A stretch of DNA of 64,000 nt from Nocardia brevicatena NBRC 12119 (GCF_000308495.1 NZ_BAFU01000029.1:1-64000); one strand, 5' to 3'. Counted from the first letter of the stretch, positions 53,401 to 61,706 are shown. The notes: generated by a model from the sequence alone, not told the origin. Translations and numbers: made by a program.

Positions 53401-56400
53401 GCGACCGTGGACGCGGCCGCGCTGGGCGAGTTCGCCGAGAAGATCACCGGCCGCGACGGCGTGCTGGCGTCGGCGGCCCGGCTGGTGCTGGAACAGCTCG
53501 GTCTCAATGACCGGGTCTCCGCGCCGGAGGCCACCGCGGACTCCCTGGTCGACCTGGTCTCGGCCGAACTGGGTTCGGACTGGCCGCGGCTGGTGGCGCC
53601 CGCGTTCGACGCCCGCAAGGCGGTGCTGATCGACGACCGCTGGGCCACCGCCCGCGAGGACCTGGCCCGGATGTGGACCGCCGACGACGCGGTGAGTGCC
53701 GCGCTGCCGGTCACCGGTTTCCTCGGTGCCGGCGAGGCCGTGGCCGCCCAGGCCGACTGGTGGCGGCAACGGGCGATGTGCGAGGCGCGTTCGGTGCTCG
53801 CCGGACACTACGAGCGCATTGCCGAAGCGGCTCGCGACACCGCCGAACCGGGTGAGTGGTCGACCGATATCGCCGTGGTCACCGGCGCCGGCAAGGGTTC
53901 CATCGCCGCGGCGGCCATCGCGCGGCTGCTCGCCGGCGGCGCCACCGTCATCGCGACCACGTCCCGGCTCGACGACGCCAAACTCGGCTTCTACAAGCAG
54001 CTCTACCGCGACAACGCCCGCCCGGGCGCGGCGCTGTGGGTACTGCCCGCCAATATGGCCTCCTACGCCGATGTCGACGCCCTCGTCGAATGGGTGGGCA
54101 CCGAACAGGTCGACAACGCGGGCGGCGCCAAGATCAAGACCAAGGACGCCATGACCCCCACCCTGCTGCTGCCGTTCGCGGCGCCGCGGGTGGCCGGCGA
54201 TCTCGTCGACGCGGGCGCCCGCGCCGAAATGGAGATGCGGGTGTTGTTGTGGTCGGTGGAGCGGCTGATCGGCGGTCTGTCGAAGCTGGGTGCCGACCAC
54301 GATGTGGACGCCACATTGCATGTGGTGCTGCCCGGTTCACCCAACCGCGGCATGTTCGGCGGCGACGGTGCCTACGGCGAGTCCAAGGCGGCGCTGGATG
54401 CGGTGGTCGCCAAGTGGCGGGCCGAGAAGTCCTGGTCGACGCGGGTCACCCTGGTGCACGCGCTGATCGGCTGGGTGCGCGGCACCGGCCTCATGGGCGG
54501 TAACGACCCCATGGTCGAGGCCGTGGAGCAGGCCGGCGTGCGCACCTGGTCCACCGGCGAGATCGCCGACGAGCTGCTCGAGTGGTGCACCGAGCGGGCA
54601 CGCTCGGTCACCGCGGAGGAACCGCAGCAGATCGACCTGACCGGTGGCCTGGCCGGCGCCGAGCTGGACCTGGCCGCGCTGGCCAAACAGGCTCAGCGGC
54701 AGGCCGAGGGCGCCGCCGAGCCCGAGCCGGAGACGGCGCGCACCATTGCGGCGCTGCCCACTCCGCCGACGCTCACCTCCGCGCTGCCTGTCCCCGAATG
54801 GGGCGAGGTCACCGCCGATCCCGCCGATATGGTCGTGATCGTCGGCGCCGGCGAGCTGGGCCCGTACGGGTCGGCCCGCACCCGCTTCGAAATGGAGGTC
54901 TCCGACGAGCTCTCCGCCGCGGGCGTGCTGGAACTGGCCTGGACCACCGACATGGTGCGCTGGGAGAACGATCCCAAGCCGGGCTGGTACGACGTCGAAA
55001 CCGGTGAATACGTCGACGAATCCGAGTTGGCCGAGAAATACCACGACGCCGTGGTGGAGCGCTGCGGCATCCGCCGCTACGGTGATGACGGCGCCATGGT
55101 GGACAACACCGCACCGCTCATGACCTCGGTATTCCTCGACCAGGATCTGTCGTTCACGGTCGGCGGCGAGGCCGAGGCCCGCGCCTTCCACGCCGCCGAT
55201 CCGGAGCACACGGTCATCACCCCGGTCGCCGACTCCGGCGACTGGACGGTCACCCGCCGGGCGGGCACCGAGATCCGGGTTCCGCGCCGGGCCAAGCTGT
55301 CGCGGTTCGTCGGCGGACAGATTCCCACCGGCTGGGATCCGACCGTATGGGGCATCTCCGCGGATATGGCGAACTCGGTGGACCGGGTGGCGCTGTGGAA
55401 CATCGCCTGCACGGTCGATGCCTTCGTGGGTGCCGGGCTCAGCCCGGCCGAGTTGATGAACTGGGTGCACCCGAGCCTGGTGGCCAACACCCAGGGCACG
55501 GGTATGGGCGGTATGTCGTCGATGCGCTCGCTCTACATCGACAACCTGCTCGGCGAACCGCGGCCCAACGACATCCTCCAGGAGGCCCTACCCAACGTCG
55601 CGCTCGCGCACGTGGTGCAGTCCTATGTCGGCAGCTACGGCGCCATGGTGCACCCGGTGGCGGCCTGCGCCACCGCCGCGGTGTCTGTCGAGGAGGGCGT
55701 GGACAAGATCCGGCTCGGCAAGGCCGAGGTGGTCGTGGCCGGCGGTTTCGACGATCTGGGCATCGAGGGCATCGTCGGCTTCGGTGACATGTCCGCCACC
55801 GCGGACTCGGCGGCCATGAGCGCCAAGGGCATCGGCGACCGCTATTTCTCCCGGGCCAATGATCGCCGGCGCGGCGGGTTCGTGGAATCGCAGGGCGGCG
55901 GCACCGTGCTGCTGGCCCGTGGTGATATCGCGCTCGAGCTCGGTCTGCCGGTGCTCGGTGTGGTGGCCTATGCCCAGTCCTTCGCCGACGGCGTGCACAC
56001 CTCCATCCCGGCGCCCGGGCTCGGCGCGCTCGGTGCCGGGCGGGGCGGCCGGGAGTCCCGGTTTGCCGCCGAACTGCGCAAACTCGGTATCGGGCCGGAC
56101 GATATCGCGGTGGTGTCCAAGCACGACACCTCCACCGCGGCCAACGATCCCAATGAATCCGAGCTGCACGAGCGCCTGGCCGAGGCCATCGGCCGCAGCG
56201 CGGGCGCCCCGCTGTTCGTGGTTTCGCAGAAGAGCCTCACCGGGCACGCCAAGGGCGGTGCGGCCGCGTTCCAGCTGATCGGCCTGTGCCAGGTGCTGGA
56301 ACAGGGTGTGATTCCGCCGAACCGCAGCCTGGACTGTGTCGACGAGAAGATGCTCGACTATCCGCACCTGGTGTGGCCGCGGCATCCGCTGCGGTTCGGG

Positions 56401-56796
56401 GACCGATTCCCACTCAAGGCCGGATTGGTCACCTCGCTCGGCTTCGGGCACGTGTCCGGTCTGCTGGCCATCGTGCACCCGGAGGCGTTCGTCCAGGCGA
56501 TCGACCCGGACCGGCGGGAGGAGTACCAGCGTCGCGCGGAGCGGAGGCGGATCGAGGGCCGGCAGCGGTTCGTCGAGGCGATGTGCGGCGGGCGCGCGCT
56601 CTACGAGCGTCCGGCCGACCGGCGACTCGGAGCCGACGGCACCCCGGCAGCGCAGATCCGACAGTTGGAGGCCGATGTGCTGCTGTCCGCCGAGGCGCGC
56701 CTCGGCGCGGACGGTGCCTATCGGGTGAACGGCCAGAGCGGCGGAACCGGTGTGACCCATACCGGTTCGGATGCCGACTCGTCGGTGACACCGTAG
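47407..56796 (+). CDS. fas: Type I fatty acid synthase, single chain
   Basis: About 3129 residues from ATG 47407; a TTG at 47437 and an upstream ATG at 47332 are alternatives. Domain order is that of mycobacterial FAS-I. The acetyltransferase has GHSQGQLAVAAL (about 173) and the enoyl reductase has ILLAGMTPTTVDA (about 448). The dehydratase hot-dog has SGDHNPIHTSDSAA (about 1268). The malonyl/palmitoyl transferase has GHSVGEYNALAA (about 1476), and the carrier Ser is in GVSSRRNQLL (about 1846) after an Ala/Pro linker. The ketoreductase has YGESKAALDAV (about 2323). The ketosynthase has Cys in ACATAAVSVEEG (about 2754) and His in SLTGHAKGGAA. It makes the acyl-CoA primers for membrane lipids and mycolic acids. 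Followed 6-12 bp later by acpS, which activates its carrier domain. Confidence 0.97.
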   Translation: MSPLVGSRSVLTINENTAAKAGYRVNVAGTAGRTVAEGVRSPLLDRLRGGTPYALAFGGQGARWLGELEEIGRDAALEPELTALVNEAAALLEPVARQLLMVRPMGFDPMGWMLEDELADEDASRSSALPSEQVLRSAAVSMPGVLLAQLAALRALRLQGLETTEFPPVAVIGHSQGQLAVAALARSGQYDAEMLAIAQLIGAAAGLVARRRGLMPVGDQSPMVAVSNVDPEELRAVLAEVAEGVDPATAAVLSIRNGRRRAVLSGAPAQLRRVRQRCEQIHTEQNREREAKMRGGSVFSPVFEDLIVDVAFHHPALAETVDLVSGWADQCGLDAELARTLTQQILVDPIDWVATVDEVVEAGAQWILDLGPGDLLTRVSSGTLKGSGVGIVAAATREGQRSLLTPGAAPEPSRSWSAYAPRPVRLPNGRIVVETAFTRLTGRSPILLAGMTPTTVDAKIVAAAANAGHWAELAGGGQVTEQIFADRVEELKKLLHPGRQVQFNSLFLDPYLWKLQLGGKRLVQRARAAGAPFDGVVVTAGIPELEEAVALVEELTEVGITHVAFKPGTVAQIRAVLRIADAIPHYPVIMHVEGGKAGGHHSWEDLDDLLLATYAELRGRDNVVVCVGGGIGTPERTTEYLTGTWSTAHGYPAMPLDGVLVGTAAMATLEATTAPEVKQLLVDTPGTPDWVGAGTARGGMASGRSQLGADIHEIDNAASRTGRLLDEVAGDADAVAARRDEIVTALNATAKPYFGDVATMTYTEWLERYIELAVGTDRRQDFDCGSDLGDAITEATRSVWLDITWRDRFAEMLHRAESRLSPVDRGQIETLFADDDLENPATAVAALLERYPTAATTLLHPADVPFFVSLCKTPGKPVNFVPVIDADVRRWWRSDSLWQAHDPRYSADQVCVIPGTVSVAGITKVNEPVGELLDRFEQDAAYSMMRAGAVPAVVDARRVAGVTGGPIDVVLAAPDITWSGRATLNPVHRLGDLHEWAVDEKGAAHPPTGATLTETTGPEAEHGYVELVVPLFAGREVRIRITVPVSTYNGGAPLVTEADADTAMSALLAVAAGQTLPEVKGTVAHINLAWTPDLIADHAGVTGSGLPAELSTLGRTAPDVLVGACWPTVFAVLGAARTDTGASVIEGMLDLVHLDHQIELLRELPETTSILVVRAEAASVLDTDLGRVVEVQVTVGEMRDQGLDVVPLARLTERFAIRGRTGAGELVDPPRAAGTVGDNVTETPRRRRRDTTIVAPRTMAAFATVSGDHNPIHTSDSAAKLAGLGSPIVHGMWLSAAAQHTVSAVDTSSSVPPCTLTAWTTRFLGMVRPGAEIDVRVERIAVDAGSEIVEVSCRTDGDLVMTATGRTATPKTVYAFPGQGIQRKGMGLDARTRSKAAKEVWDRADKHTREALGFSILAVVRDNPTYLKARGVEHRHPDGVLHLTQFTQVAMATLGVAQIAELREAGAFAEGALLAGHSVGEYNALAAVAGVLPLEAVLEVVFQRGSAMHQLVPRDEKGRSDYRMAAIRPSQIGLPDDEVVDFVAGVGERVGEFLEVVNLNLRGSQYAIAGTVVGLEALEDEIDRRRAEFGGKRAFILVPGIDVPFHSTVLRKGVPEFRSKLEQLLPQDLRPEVLVGRYIPNLVPKPFSLERDFVAEIADLVPSEPLAQVLADFDSWSQRPTELCRVVLIELLAWQFASPVRWIETQDLLFTDTASGGLGVERFVEIGLGATPTVANLASQTLKLPDYGTTTVEVLNIEREAGIVFSTDTDPAPAEEPVEEATDAPAAAAEPAAAPVAPAPVASGGPRPDDIAFTAADATRVLIALWTKLRIDQIGSVDTIEGLCDGVSSRRNQLLVDLGSELSLGAIDGAADADMGALSATVERLARTYKPFGSVLSDAINDHLRKVFGPSGKRPAAVAERVKKVWELGDGWASHVTAEVSLGTREGASVRGGDLGGLVSGPPNDAAAVDAAIDAAVQAVAARRGIAVSLPSAGGGGGATVDAAALGEFAEKITGRDGVLASAARLVLEQLGLNDRVSAPEATADSLVDLVSAELGSDWPRLVAPAFDARKAVLIDDRWATAREDLARMWTADDAVSAALPVTGFLGAGEAVAAQADWWRQRAMCEARSVLAGHYERIAEAARDTAEPGEWSTDIAVVTGAGKGSIAAAAIARLLAGGATVIATTSRLDDAKLGFYKQLYRDNARPGAALWVLPANMASYADVDALVEWVGTEQVDNAGGAKIKTKDAMTPTLLLPFAAPRVAGDLVDAGARAEMEMRVLLWSVERLIGGLSKLGADHDVDATLHVVLPGSPNRGMFGGDGAYGESKAALDAVVAKWRAEKSWSTRVTLVHALIGWVRGTGLMGGNDPMVEAVEQAGVRTWSTGEIADELLEWCTERARSVTAEEPQQIDLTGGLAGAELDLAALAKQAQRQAEGAAEPEPETARTIAALPTPPTLTSALPVPEWGEVTADPADMVVIVGAGELGPYGSARTRFEMEVSDELSAAGVLELAWTTDMVRWENDPKPGWYDVETGEYVDESELAEKYHDAVVERCGIRRYGDDGAMVDNTAPLMTSVFLDQDLSFTVGGEAEARAFHAADPEHTVITPVADSGDWTVTRRAGTEIRVPRRAKLSRFVGGQIPTGWDPTVWGISADMANSVDRVALWNIACTVDAFVGAGLSPAELMNWVHPSLVANTQGTGMGGMSSMRSLYIDNLLGEPRPNDILQEALPNVALAHVVQSYVGSYGAMVHPVAACATAAVSVEEGVDKIRLGKAEVVVAGGFDDLGIEGIVGFGDMSATADSAAMSAKGIGDRYFSRANDRRRGGFVESQGGGTVLLARGDIALELGLPVLGVVAYAQSFADGVHTSIPAPGLGALGAGRGGRESRFAAELRKLGIGPDDIAVVSKHDTSTAANDPNESELHERLAEAIGRSAGAPLFVVSQKSLTGHAKGGAAAFQLIGLCQVLEQGVIPPNRSLDCVDEKMLDYPHLVWPRHPLRFGDRFPLKAGLVTSLGFGHVSGLLAIVHPEAFVQAIDPDRREEYQRRAERRRIEGRQRFVEAMCGGRALYERPADRRLGADGTPAAQIRQLEADVLLSAEARLGADGAYRVNGQSGGTGVTHTGSDADSSVTP

Positions 56797-56808
56797 GCTG
56801 TTGTGTCC

Positions 56809-57249
56809 ATGACGATCCTCGGTATCGGCTTGGACTTGGTGACCATCTCCGAGTTCGCCGAACAGCTGCAACGCGCCGGAACCACCATGCTCAGGGAGAG
56901 TTTCACCGCTGGTGAGCGGCGCTACTGCCAGAGCAAGGGCACGGACCCGGCCCGCAGCTACGCGGCGCGGTGGGCGGCGAAGGAGGCGGTGCTCAAGGCC
57001 TGGGCATCGTCTCGGTTCGCCCGCCGCCCGCAGATCGGGGACAATCCGTATCCGCTGATCGAAGTGGTCAACGACGCGTGGGGCAGGCCGAGCATCAAAC
57101 TGCACGGCCTGGCCGCGGAGTTCCTGCCCCGGGTCCGGGTGCATCTGTCGCTGACCCACGACGGCGATACCGCGGCCGCTATGGTCGTCTTGGAGGATCC
57201 GGGCGAACTGGCCGATCTCATCGAGGGACGGACACCGGAAGGCGCCTGA
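56809..57249 (+). CDS. acpS: Holo-[acyl-carrier-protein] synthase
   Basis: 146 residues from ATG 56809 (a GTG at 56803 adds two). The magnesium and CoA-binding signatures are GIGLDLVTI at the start and ARWAAKEAVLKAW in the middle. It transfers phosphopantetheine from CoA to the carrier serine of FAS-I. The gene pair fas-acpS with nearly no gap matches M. tuberculosis. It might also serve the PKS and discrete ACP of the accessory cluster, though those often use a Sfp-type enzyme; none is seen in the window. Confidence 0.95.
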   Translation: MTILGIGLDLVTISEFAEQLQRAGTTMLRESFTAGERRYCQSKGTDPARSYAARWAAKEAVLKAWASSRFARRPQIGDNPYPLIEVVNDAWGRPSIKLHGLAAEFLPRVRVHLSLTHDGDTAAAMVVLEDPGELADLIEGRTPEGA

Positions 57250-57267
57250 ACCGAGCCGCCGGCGGGC

Positions 57268-57978
57268 TCAGCTCTCGTTCTCGTCCCCGCCGGCCGTTCG
57301 GGATTCCTTCTCCGCCACCAGCAGGTACGCGACCATCAGCCGTTTCAGTTCGGCCACCGCGTCGGCGTGGCTCTGTTCGTCCTGCACGGAGAAGTTGAGC
57401 ATCGAATACACCACGTGCACCAGTACCTCGGCCATCATGGTGCGGCGTTTCCGCGGGGTGCGTGGCGTGAGCGGCCGCAGCATCTGCGAGACGACCTCGG
57501 CGAACTCCTTCTCGTGGATCGCGCCGGTGGCCCGGGTCGACGGGGTGGACTGCATGGCCAGCCACACCTCGCGCCGGGACGGGTCGGTCACCCAGAGTTT
57601 GGCCAAGTGGTCGACGAACTGGTTCATATGCCGCAGCCAGTCCAGCGATGGCACCTCGCCGTGGAAATCGGCCAATTCCTGCGAGACCGCCACCAGATCC
57701 TGCCGGTTCAGCTCGCAGACGATGACGTACTTGTTGGCGAAGAACTGGTAGAGGGTGCCGATCGGCACCTCGGCCCGCGCGGCGACCTCCTCACAGGTGA
57801 AGGACTCGAAACCCACCTCGACCAGCAGTTCTCTGGATGCCTGCAACAGGGCGTCGAATTTGCGCTTACTACGTTCCTGCGTCGGACGCCGCCGCGGCAT
57901 GAGCTCTTGGGGATCGTCCTGCATCTCCAACGCAGGGTCCAGGCGTCGTTTCACCCTGGCCTCCATGCGTACATCCAC
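57268..57978 (-). CDS. TetR-family transcriptional regulator
   Basis: 236 residues from ATG 57978; shorter starts such as ATG 57900 (MPRRRPTQERSKRKF) are possible. The helix-turn-helix is FTCEEVAARAEVPIGTLYQF. The C-terminal ligand domain is helical, without a recognisable subfamily signature. It is convergent with fas-acpS and divergent from the DUF7159-like gene, with a 213-bp gap that should contain both promoters. It may regulate the neighbouring membrane protein or lipid genes; no operator was identified. Confidence 0.88.
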   Translation of the reverse strand: MDVRMEARVKRRLDPALEMQDDPQELMPRRRPTQERSKRKFDALLQASRELLVEVGFESFTCEEVAARAEVPIGTLYQFFANKYVIVCELNRQDLVAVSQELADFHGEVPSLDWLRHMNQFVDHLAKLWVTDPSRREVWLAMQSTPSTRATGAIHEKEFAEVVSQMLRPLTPRTPRKRRTMMAEVLVHVVYSMLNFSVQDEQSHADAVAELKRLMVAYLLVAEKESRTAGGDENES

Positions 57979-58191
57979 ATGCCCAGGCTAGCGGTAGGAC
58001 GACCGATACGACACACGGCCGTGGCCCACCGGTGTGAAACTGTCATCGCTCCCGACCCATCTCGGCCTCGCCTGGTCACGAACACATATCAAGGACGTAT
58101 CTTTCGCGTCCGGACAGGGGCGGACAGCAGGCGGGAAGCCCAGGGTTTCGGCCCGATCGCGGGCCGGTATCGGCACAGGGAGGCAGGGTCT

Positions 58192-59622
58192 GTGATAGCT
58201 CGGTCGGAGAAGTCGCTCGTCACCGTGGGGGTGTCCACCGAGCGTGGTGCCGTTCACGCCGTGGCCTTGGACGACAGCGATGTCCCGTTGCCCGATCGGA
58301 TACTGGTGCACCGGGTCCTCGAGGTCGCCGGTACCGGTCGGGCCGAGGTGGCCGCCGTGGTGGCACGGGTGATGGACGAGGTGGCCCGCGAACTAGGGCC
58401 GGCCGAGGAGATCGCGGGGGCCGCCATCACCTACCGCGACCCCGCGGAACGCCGGGCCATCGTCACCGGGCTGGCCACCGGTCCGTGGCGCAGTGCCTCG
58501 CTGGTGTCGACGAAATCCGCGCACTTGAGCGCCGCGGCTGCCATGACCTGGCTGGCGGAGTTCGACCATCTGCTCATCGGCGAGGTCGTGCCCGGCTACC
58601 AGGCGTTCACACTGGTCGACGCGGCGCGCAGTCGGGTATTGGCGGCGACCGGGCAGTCGGCGGCGGCGCCGACCATGGCGGCGATGAGCGCCGCAGTGGG
58701 GGCGACCCGGGACCAGATCGAGGCGGCGCAGGTGCGTCCGGACGCGGTGGTGCTGATCGGTTCGGCGGCCGACCATCCCGCGGTCATGGGCGCGGTCGGA
58801 GGATTCGGCGCCCCCGTTATCCCGTGCGGGATGGCCCGGTCCGCGCCGGCCGCCGGGGCGGCGTTGTGTGCGATGACCGATCTGGTGGATGTGGTGGTTC
58901 CGCTGCGCTCCGAACAACAGCGTCGAGGGCCGGTGATGATAGTCGCGGCCGCCGGGGTGCTGGCGAGCGGCATGACCGGCGGTGGGGCGTATCTACTGGT
59001 GAACGGTCACTCGCAGCCCACCTCGGTGACCGCCGATGCCATGTCCACGGTCCCGGTGGGGGAGCAGGCCGCGGATCGGGGCTCTGCGGACACACCGCAG
59101 TCGAGGACGTTCCGACCCGAGGCGGCGAGCAGTGTGCCGGAGACCGGCGGCCTGAACATCCCCTCTGATACCGGATCCGTGGAGCACTCGGAGGGTTCCG
59201 GGTACACCCGCCCGTGGTACGCGGCTCCGACTCGCGATTACGGGACGGAATCGGATCTGTCCACCGGTGCTGCCGGTCCGGAGGTTCGTACCGCCGTCCC
59301 GGGGACGGAACCCGGCTCGATGGTTCCGGATGCCCGCTCGGTGCCGCATACGATTCCGGCTCCCATGCGCCGGGCCGAATCGCCGACCGGACTGCTCTTT
59401 CCGGGGGAGGAACTACCACCGCCCGCCTTCACCCCGGAGTCGTACGCCTGGTGGGGCCGGCATCTGCGATTGTTGGTGCAGTGGGCCACTCAGTTCGCGC
59501 TGCCGGAACCGGATCAACCGCCCTCGGACCGAGCGGTGCCGGATCGGGTGATGCCCGATCAGGGGACGGCGTATCAGGGAGTGAATCCGTCCACCGTCTC
59601 CGTAGCGACCACCGCGCACTGA
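58192..59622 (+). CDS. DUF7159-like single-pass membrane protein
   Basis: 476 residues from GTG 58192, with GGAGGCAGGG upstream; the open frame from 57367 is antisense to the TetR gene and rejected. Residues 5-230 form an actin/hexokinase-like domain seen in many mycobacterial and nocardial proteins (VTVGVSTERGAVHAVALDDS, FDHLLIGEVVPGYQAFTLVD, RPDAVVLIGSAADH). One membrane segment follows (GPVMIVAAAGVLASGMTGGG), then a Pro/Ser/Thr-rich low-complexity tail. The tail is presumably outside the cell. Function unknown. Confidence 0.75.
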   Translation: MIARSEKSLVTVGVSTERGAVHAVALDDSDVPLPDRILVHRVLEVAGTGRAEVAAVVARVMDEVARELGPAEEIAGAAITYRDPAERRAIVTGLATGPWRSASLVSTKSAHLSAAAAMTWLAEFDHLLIGEVVPGYQAFTLVDAARSRVLAATGQSAAAPTMAAMSAAVGATRDQIEAAQVRPDAVVLIGSAADHPAVMGAVGGFGAPVIPCGMARSAPAAGAALCAMTDLVDVVVPLRSEQQRRGPVMIVAAAGVLASGMTGGGAYLLVNGHSQPTSVTADAMSTVPVGEQAADRGSADTPQSRTFRPEAASSVPETGGLNIPSDTGSVEHSEGSGYTRPWYAAPTRDYGTESDLSTGAAGPEVRTAVPGTEPGSMVPDARSVPHTIPAPMRRAESPTGLLFPGEELPPPAFTPESYAWWGRHLRLLVQWATQFALPEPDQPPSDRAVPDRVMPDQGTAYQGVNPSTVSVATTAH

Positions 59623-59639
59623 CGGACACGGAACGCCGA

Positions 59640-59890
59640 GGATCGGGCGGCTCGCGGTGGTGTTCGGAGCCGCCCGACCTCCGGAGCGATATCGGTTCGC
59701 GGTGCGGCGTCGGAACAGCATTCCGGCCGCGAGGTAGCCGACCAGGGCGATCCCGTCCCACCACAGCACCGCCCGAACGGCGCTGTCGCCGATGGGGGTG
59801 TTTCTCAGCAGTCCGCGCAGGGTTTCGACCACCGGCGTCGTCGGTCGGGCCCGGGCGATCAGCGAAATCGACTCCGCCGACGGCAGTTCT
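59640..59890 (-). pseudogene. C-terminal remnant of an ABC-2-type permease
   Basis: A minus-strand frame gives PTTPVVETLRGLLRNTPIGD and VLWWDGIALVGYLAAGMLFR followed by RRTANRYR. This is the usual C-terminus of DrrB-like drug-exporter permeases (a VVE-LRGLL helix and a last membrane segment). It has no N-terminal part. At about 59890 the sequence switches to the TetR remnant on the other strand. Confidence 0.65.
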
Positions 59891-60090
59891 GCGGGGGACT
59901 GGGCGATTCTGGAGCACGTACTGGACGCGGAGCGTTTCCCGGTGCCGGCCACCGTCATGCGCGCGGAAGCCTTCGAGCGGCGGGAAAGCTCTCGGGACGA
60001 TTTGTTCTTCGGCTTCGGACCCGACCTGCTGCTCGCCGGGTACGAGCAGCTGATCGACTCCTCCCAGGATGGGCGGCCGAGGCCGGCAAT
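59890..60090 (+). pseudogene. C-terminal remnant of a TetR-family regulator
   Basis: A plus-strand frame gives WAILEHVLDAERFPVPATVM, then FFGFGPDLLLAGYEQLIDSS, the typical last helices of TetR/tetracycline-repressor-type proteins (FGLDLLLDGLE). No helix-turn-helix head precedes it. With the adjoining permease remnant it looks like the two outer ends of a TetR-ABC exporter locus joined by a deletion. Confidence 0.6.
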
Positions 60091-60093
60091 TGA

Positions 60094-60567
60094 TTACACT
60101 GCCAGATCGCGGCGCAGCTTGGCGACGTGTCCGGTGGCGCGTACGTTGTACTGGGCCACCTCGACCACCCCGTCGGCGTCCACCAGGAAGGTAGAGCGGA
60201 TGACGCCGGTCACCTTCTTGCCGTACATGGTCTTTTCGCCGAAGGCGCCCCACTCGGCGAGAACCGTGCGGTCCGGATCGGACAGCAGCGGGAAGTTCAG
60301 CCCTTCGGCGTCGCGGAATTTCGCCAGTTTCGCCGGTTTGTCGGGGGAGATGCCGACGACATCGATACCGGCCCCGTTCAATTCGGCGAGATTGTCCCGG
60401 AAATCGCAGGCCTGCTTGGTGCAACCGGGTGTACTCGCGGCCGGATAGAAATACACCACGACCTTGCGGCCGCGATAGTCGGCCAATGACAGGGGGTTGC
60501 CGTCGGCGTCGGGGAGGGTGAAATCGGGTGCCCGGTCTCCGGGAGAGAGTCGATGGTTGTCGGTCAT
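60094..60567 (-). CDS. bcp: Thioredoxin-dependent peroxiredoxin (BCP/PrxQ)
   Basis: 157 residues from ATG 60567. The peroxidatic Cys is in YPAASTPGCTKQACDFRDNL, with the resolving Cys five residues on (CTKQAC), as in the BCP/PrxQ group. VVGISPDKPAKLAKF and FPLLSDPDRTVLAEWGAFGE are also family blocks. It reduces hydrogen and lipid peroxides using thioredoxin, in the cytosol. The position near fas-acpS matches Rv2521 in M. tuberculosis. Intact and of normal length. Confidence 0.96.
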   Translation of the reverse strand: MTDNHRLSPGDRAPDFTLPDADGNPLSLADYRGRKVVVYFYPAASTPGCTKQACDFRDNLAELNGAGIDVVGISPDKPAKLAKFRDAEGLNFPLLSDPDRTVLAEWGAFGEKTMYGKKVTGVIRSTFLVDADGVVEVAQYNVRATGHVAKLRRDLAV

Positions 60568-60817
60568 CTTCGCACCGTAACCGACCGCCGAACACGGTGA
60601 GGTGAGACCGGCGCACGGCCTGAGCGGTCAGTGCCCGGAGGCGGTAGCGGAGTGTGACCATGTAGGGCGCCCGCTCAGGCCGCGAAAGGACACCGCGTGA
60701 GCGCGGATACACTCGTCCGCGAGCCCTGGACCGGCAGGTGCGGTAGAGCAGAACGACCCGCGGTGCGGGTGTAGCAGAACGGCCCGCCGGGCGCGGGCGG
60801 ATACAGGAGGCCTGAAC

Positions 60818-61039
60818 GTGGCAAGGGATACCGAGCGGATCGAGCGCGAGATCGAGGCCGCGCGGGAGCGATTGGCCGGCACTCTGGACGAGATCGCGGT
60901 GCGTGCCGATCCACAGCGGCTCGCCGAGGGCACCAAACAGCTGGCGCTGGCCAAGGTGAACGAGCCGAAGGTGAAGTACACCCTGATCGGTGCGGGGGCG
61001 TTGGTGGTCGGACTGGTGCTGTACAAGATCTTCCGCTGA
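60818..61039 (+). CDS. DUF3618-domain small membrane protein
   Basis: 73 residues from GTG 60818. The N-terminal helix RIEREIEAARERLAGTLDEI is the DUF3618 signature, followed by a single C-terminal membrane helix (YTLIGAGALVVGLVLYKIF). Corresponds in place and architecture to Rv2520c next to bcp in M. tuberculosis. The function is unknown; a small coiled-coil membrane anchor is a fair description. Confidence 0.9.
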   Translation: MARDTERIEREIEAARERLAGTLDEIAVRADPQRLAEGTKQLALAKVNEPKVKYTLIGAGALVVGLVLYKIFR

Positions 61040-61054
61040 CCCGAGGGTCCGCAG

Positions 61055-61100
61055 ACGACGAACGCCCGGTAGCGGCGGATTGCTACCGGGCGTTCGTCGT
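61055..61100. terminator. Strong bidirectional hairpin terminator candidate
   Basis: A perfect 19-bp stem (61055-61073 and 61082-61100) with an 8-nt loop lies between the convergent DUF3618 and excalibur-domain genes. No U-run, but the position and length make a shared terminator very likely. Confidence 0.8.
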
Positions 61101-61119
61101 ACTTCTCGGTATTACGTGG

Positions 61120-61422
61120 TCAGACGGTCGGGCACGCGAAGCCGTCGCCGTCCGGATCCAGGTGCGGACCGAAACCGGGCTCGCCGCGGAAGATGGGGGC
61201 CCGGCCTGCCGCGCGGACCTCGTCGCAGTTCTGGAAGGCGCCACCCGCGGAGCCGGTCTGCGACAGCTGGGACGAGCCGGTGGCTCCCAACAGGCTGTCG
61301 ACACCCGACGAGCCCGTGCCGGCGGAACCGGTGGGGGCCGGGACGGCCAGTGCGGCAGGGGCGGCCAGGAAGGTCAGGCCCGCCGCGGCGGCGGCGCTGA
61401 CAGTGAGCCGGCGTACGTTCAT
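61120..61422 (-). CDS. Secreted excalibur-domain protein
   Basis: 100 residues from ATG 61422. A cleavable signal peptide (RRLTVSAAAAAGLTFLAAPA, cut after ALA) is followed by a Gly/Ser-rich spacer. The C-terminal excalibur motif comprises FQNCDEVRAAGRAPI, then DPDGDGFACP with two conserved Cys and the calcium-binding DxDxDG. Such domains occur in extracytoplasmic proteins and may bind calcium at the cell surface. Convergent with the DUF3618 gene, sharing the hairpin at 61055-61100. Confidence 0.92.
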   Translation of the reverse strand: MNVRRLTVSAAAAAGLTFLAAPAALAVPAPTGSAGTGSSGVDSLLGATGSSQLSQTGSAGGAFQNCDEVRAAGRAPIFRGEPGFGPHLDPDGDGFACPTV

Positions 61423-61706
61423 GAAGTCCTCTGTGTGTCTACTGGGATGGATCGGGCGTTCGACAGAAGAACGCAGTGTCCACTGTTGTGACCTGCTGTC
61501 CGATTGTCAACTGGACGGCACGGGAAGGTCACAGAATAACGACCGCGAATTTGGGTATAAGGCGAGGTGGCGACACCATGGCGAATTCCGGTGGCCCGGT
61601 CGGTTGTGATAGGCATTCTTGCTGTGCCCGTCGCTCGTGTCCCATTGCTCGTCAGCACTGCGCCCGGGGCCGGCGCACGATTCGGATAGTTCGGGAGCAG
61701 TAACGA

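Noticed and set aside
47527-54321. 2264-codon minus-strand frame opposite fas
   Set aside because: Remarkably long but fully antisense to fas, rich in Arg/His/Gly, and explained by biased third codon positions in GC-rich DNA.
57367-58191. N-terminal extension of the DUF7159-like protein
   Set aside because: It would run antisense through the TetR gene; GTG 58192 has a ribosome site and starts the recognised domain.
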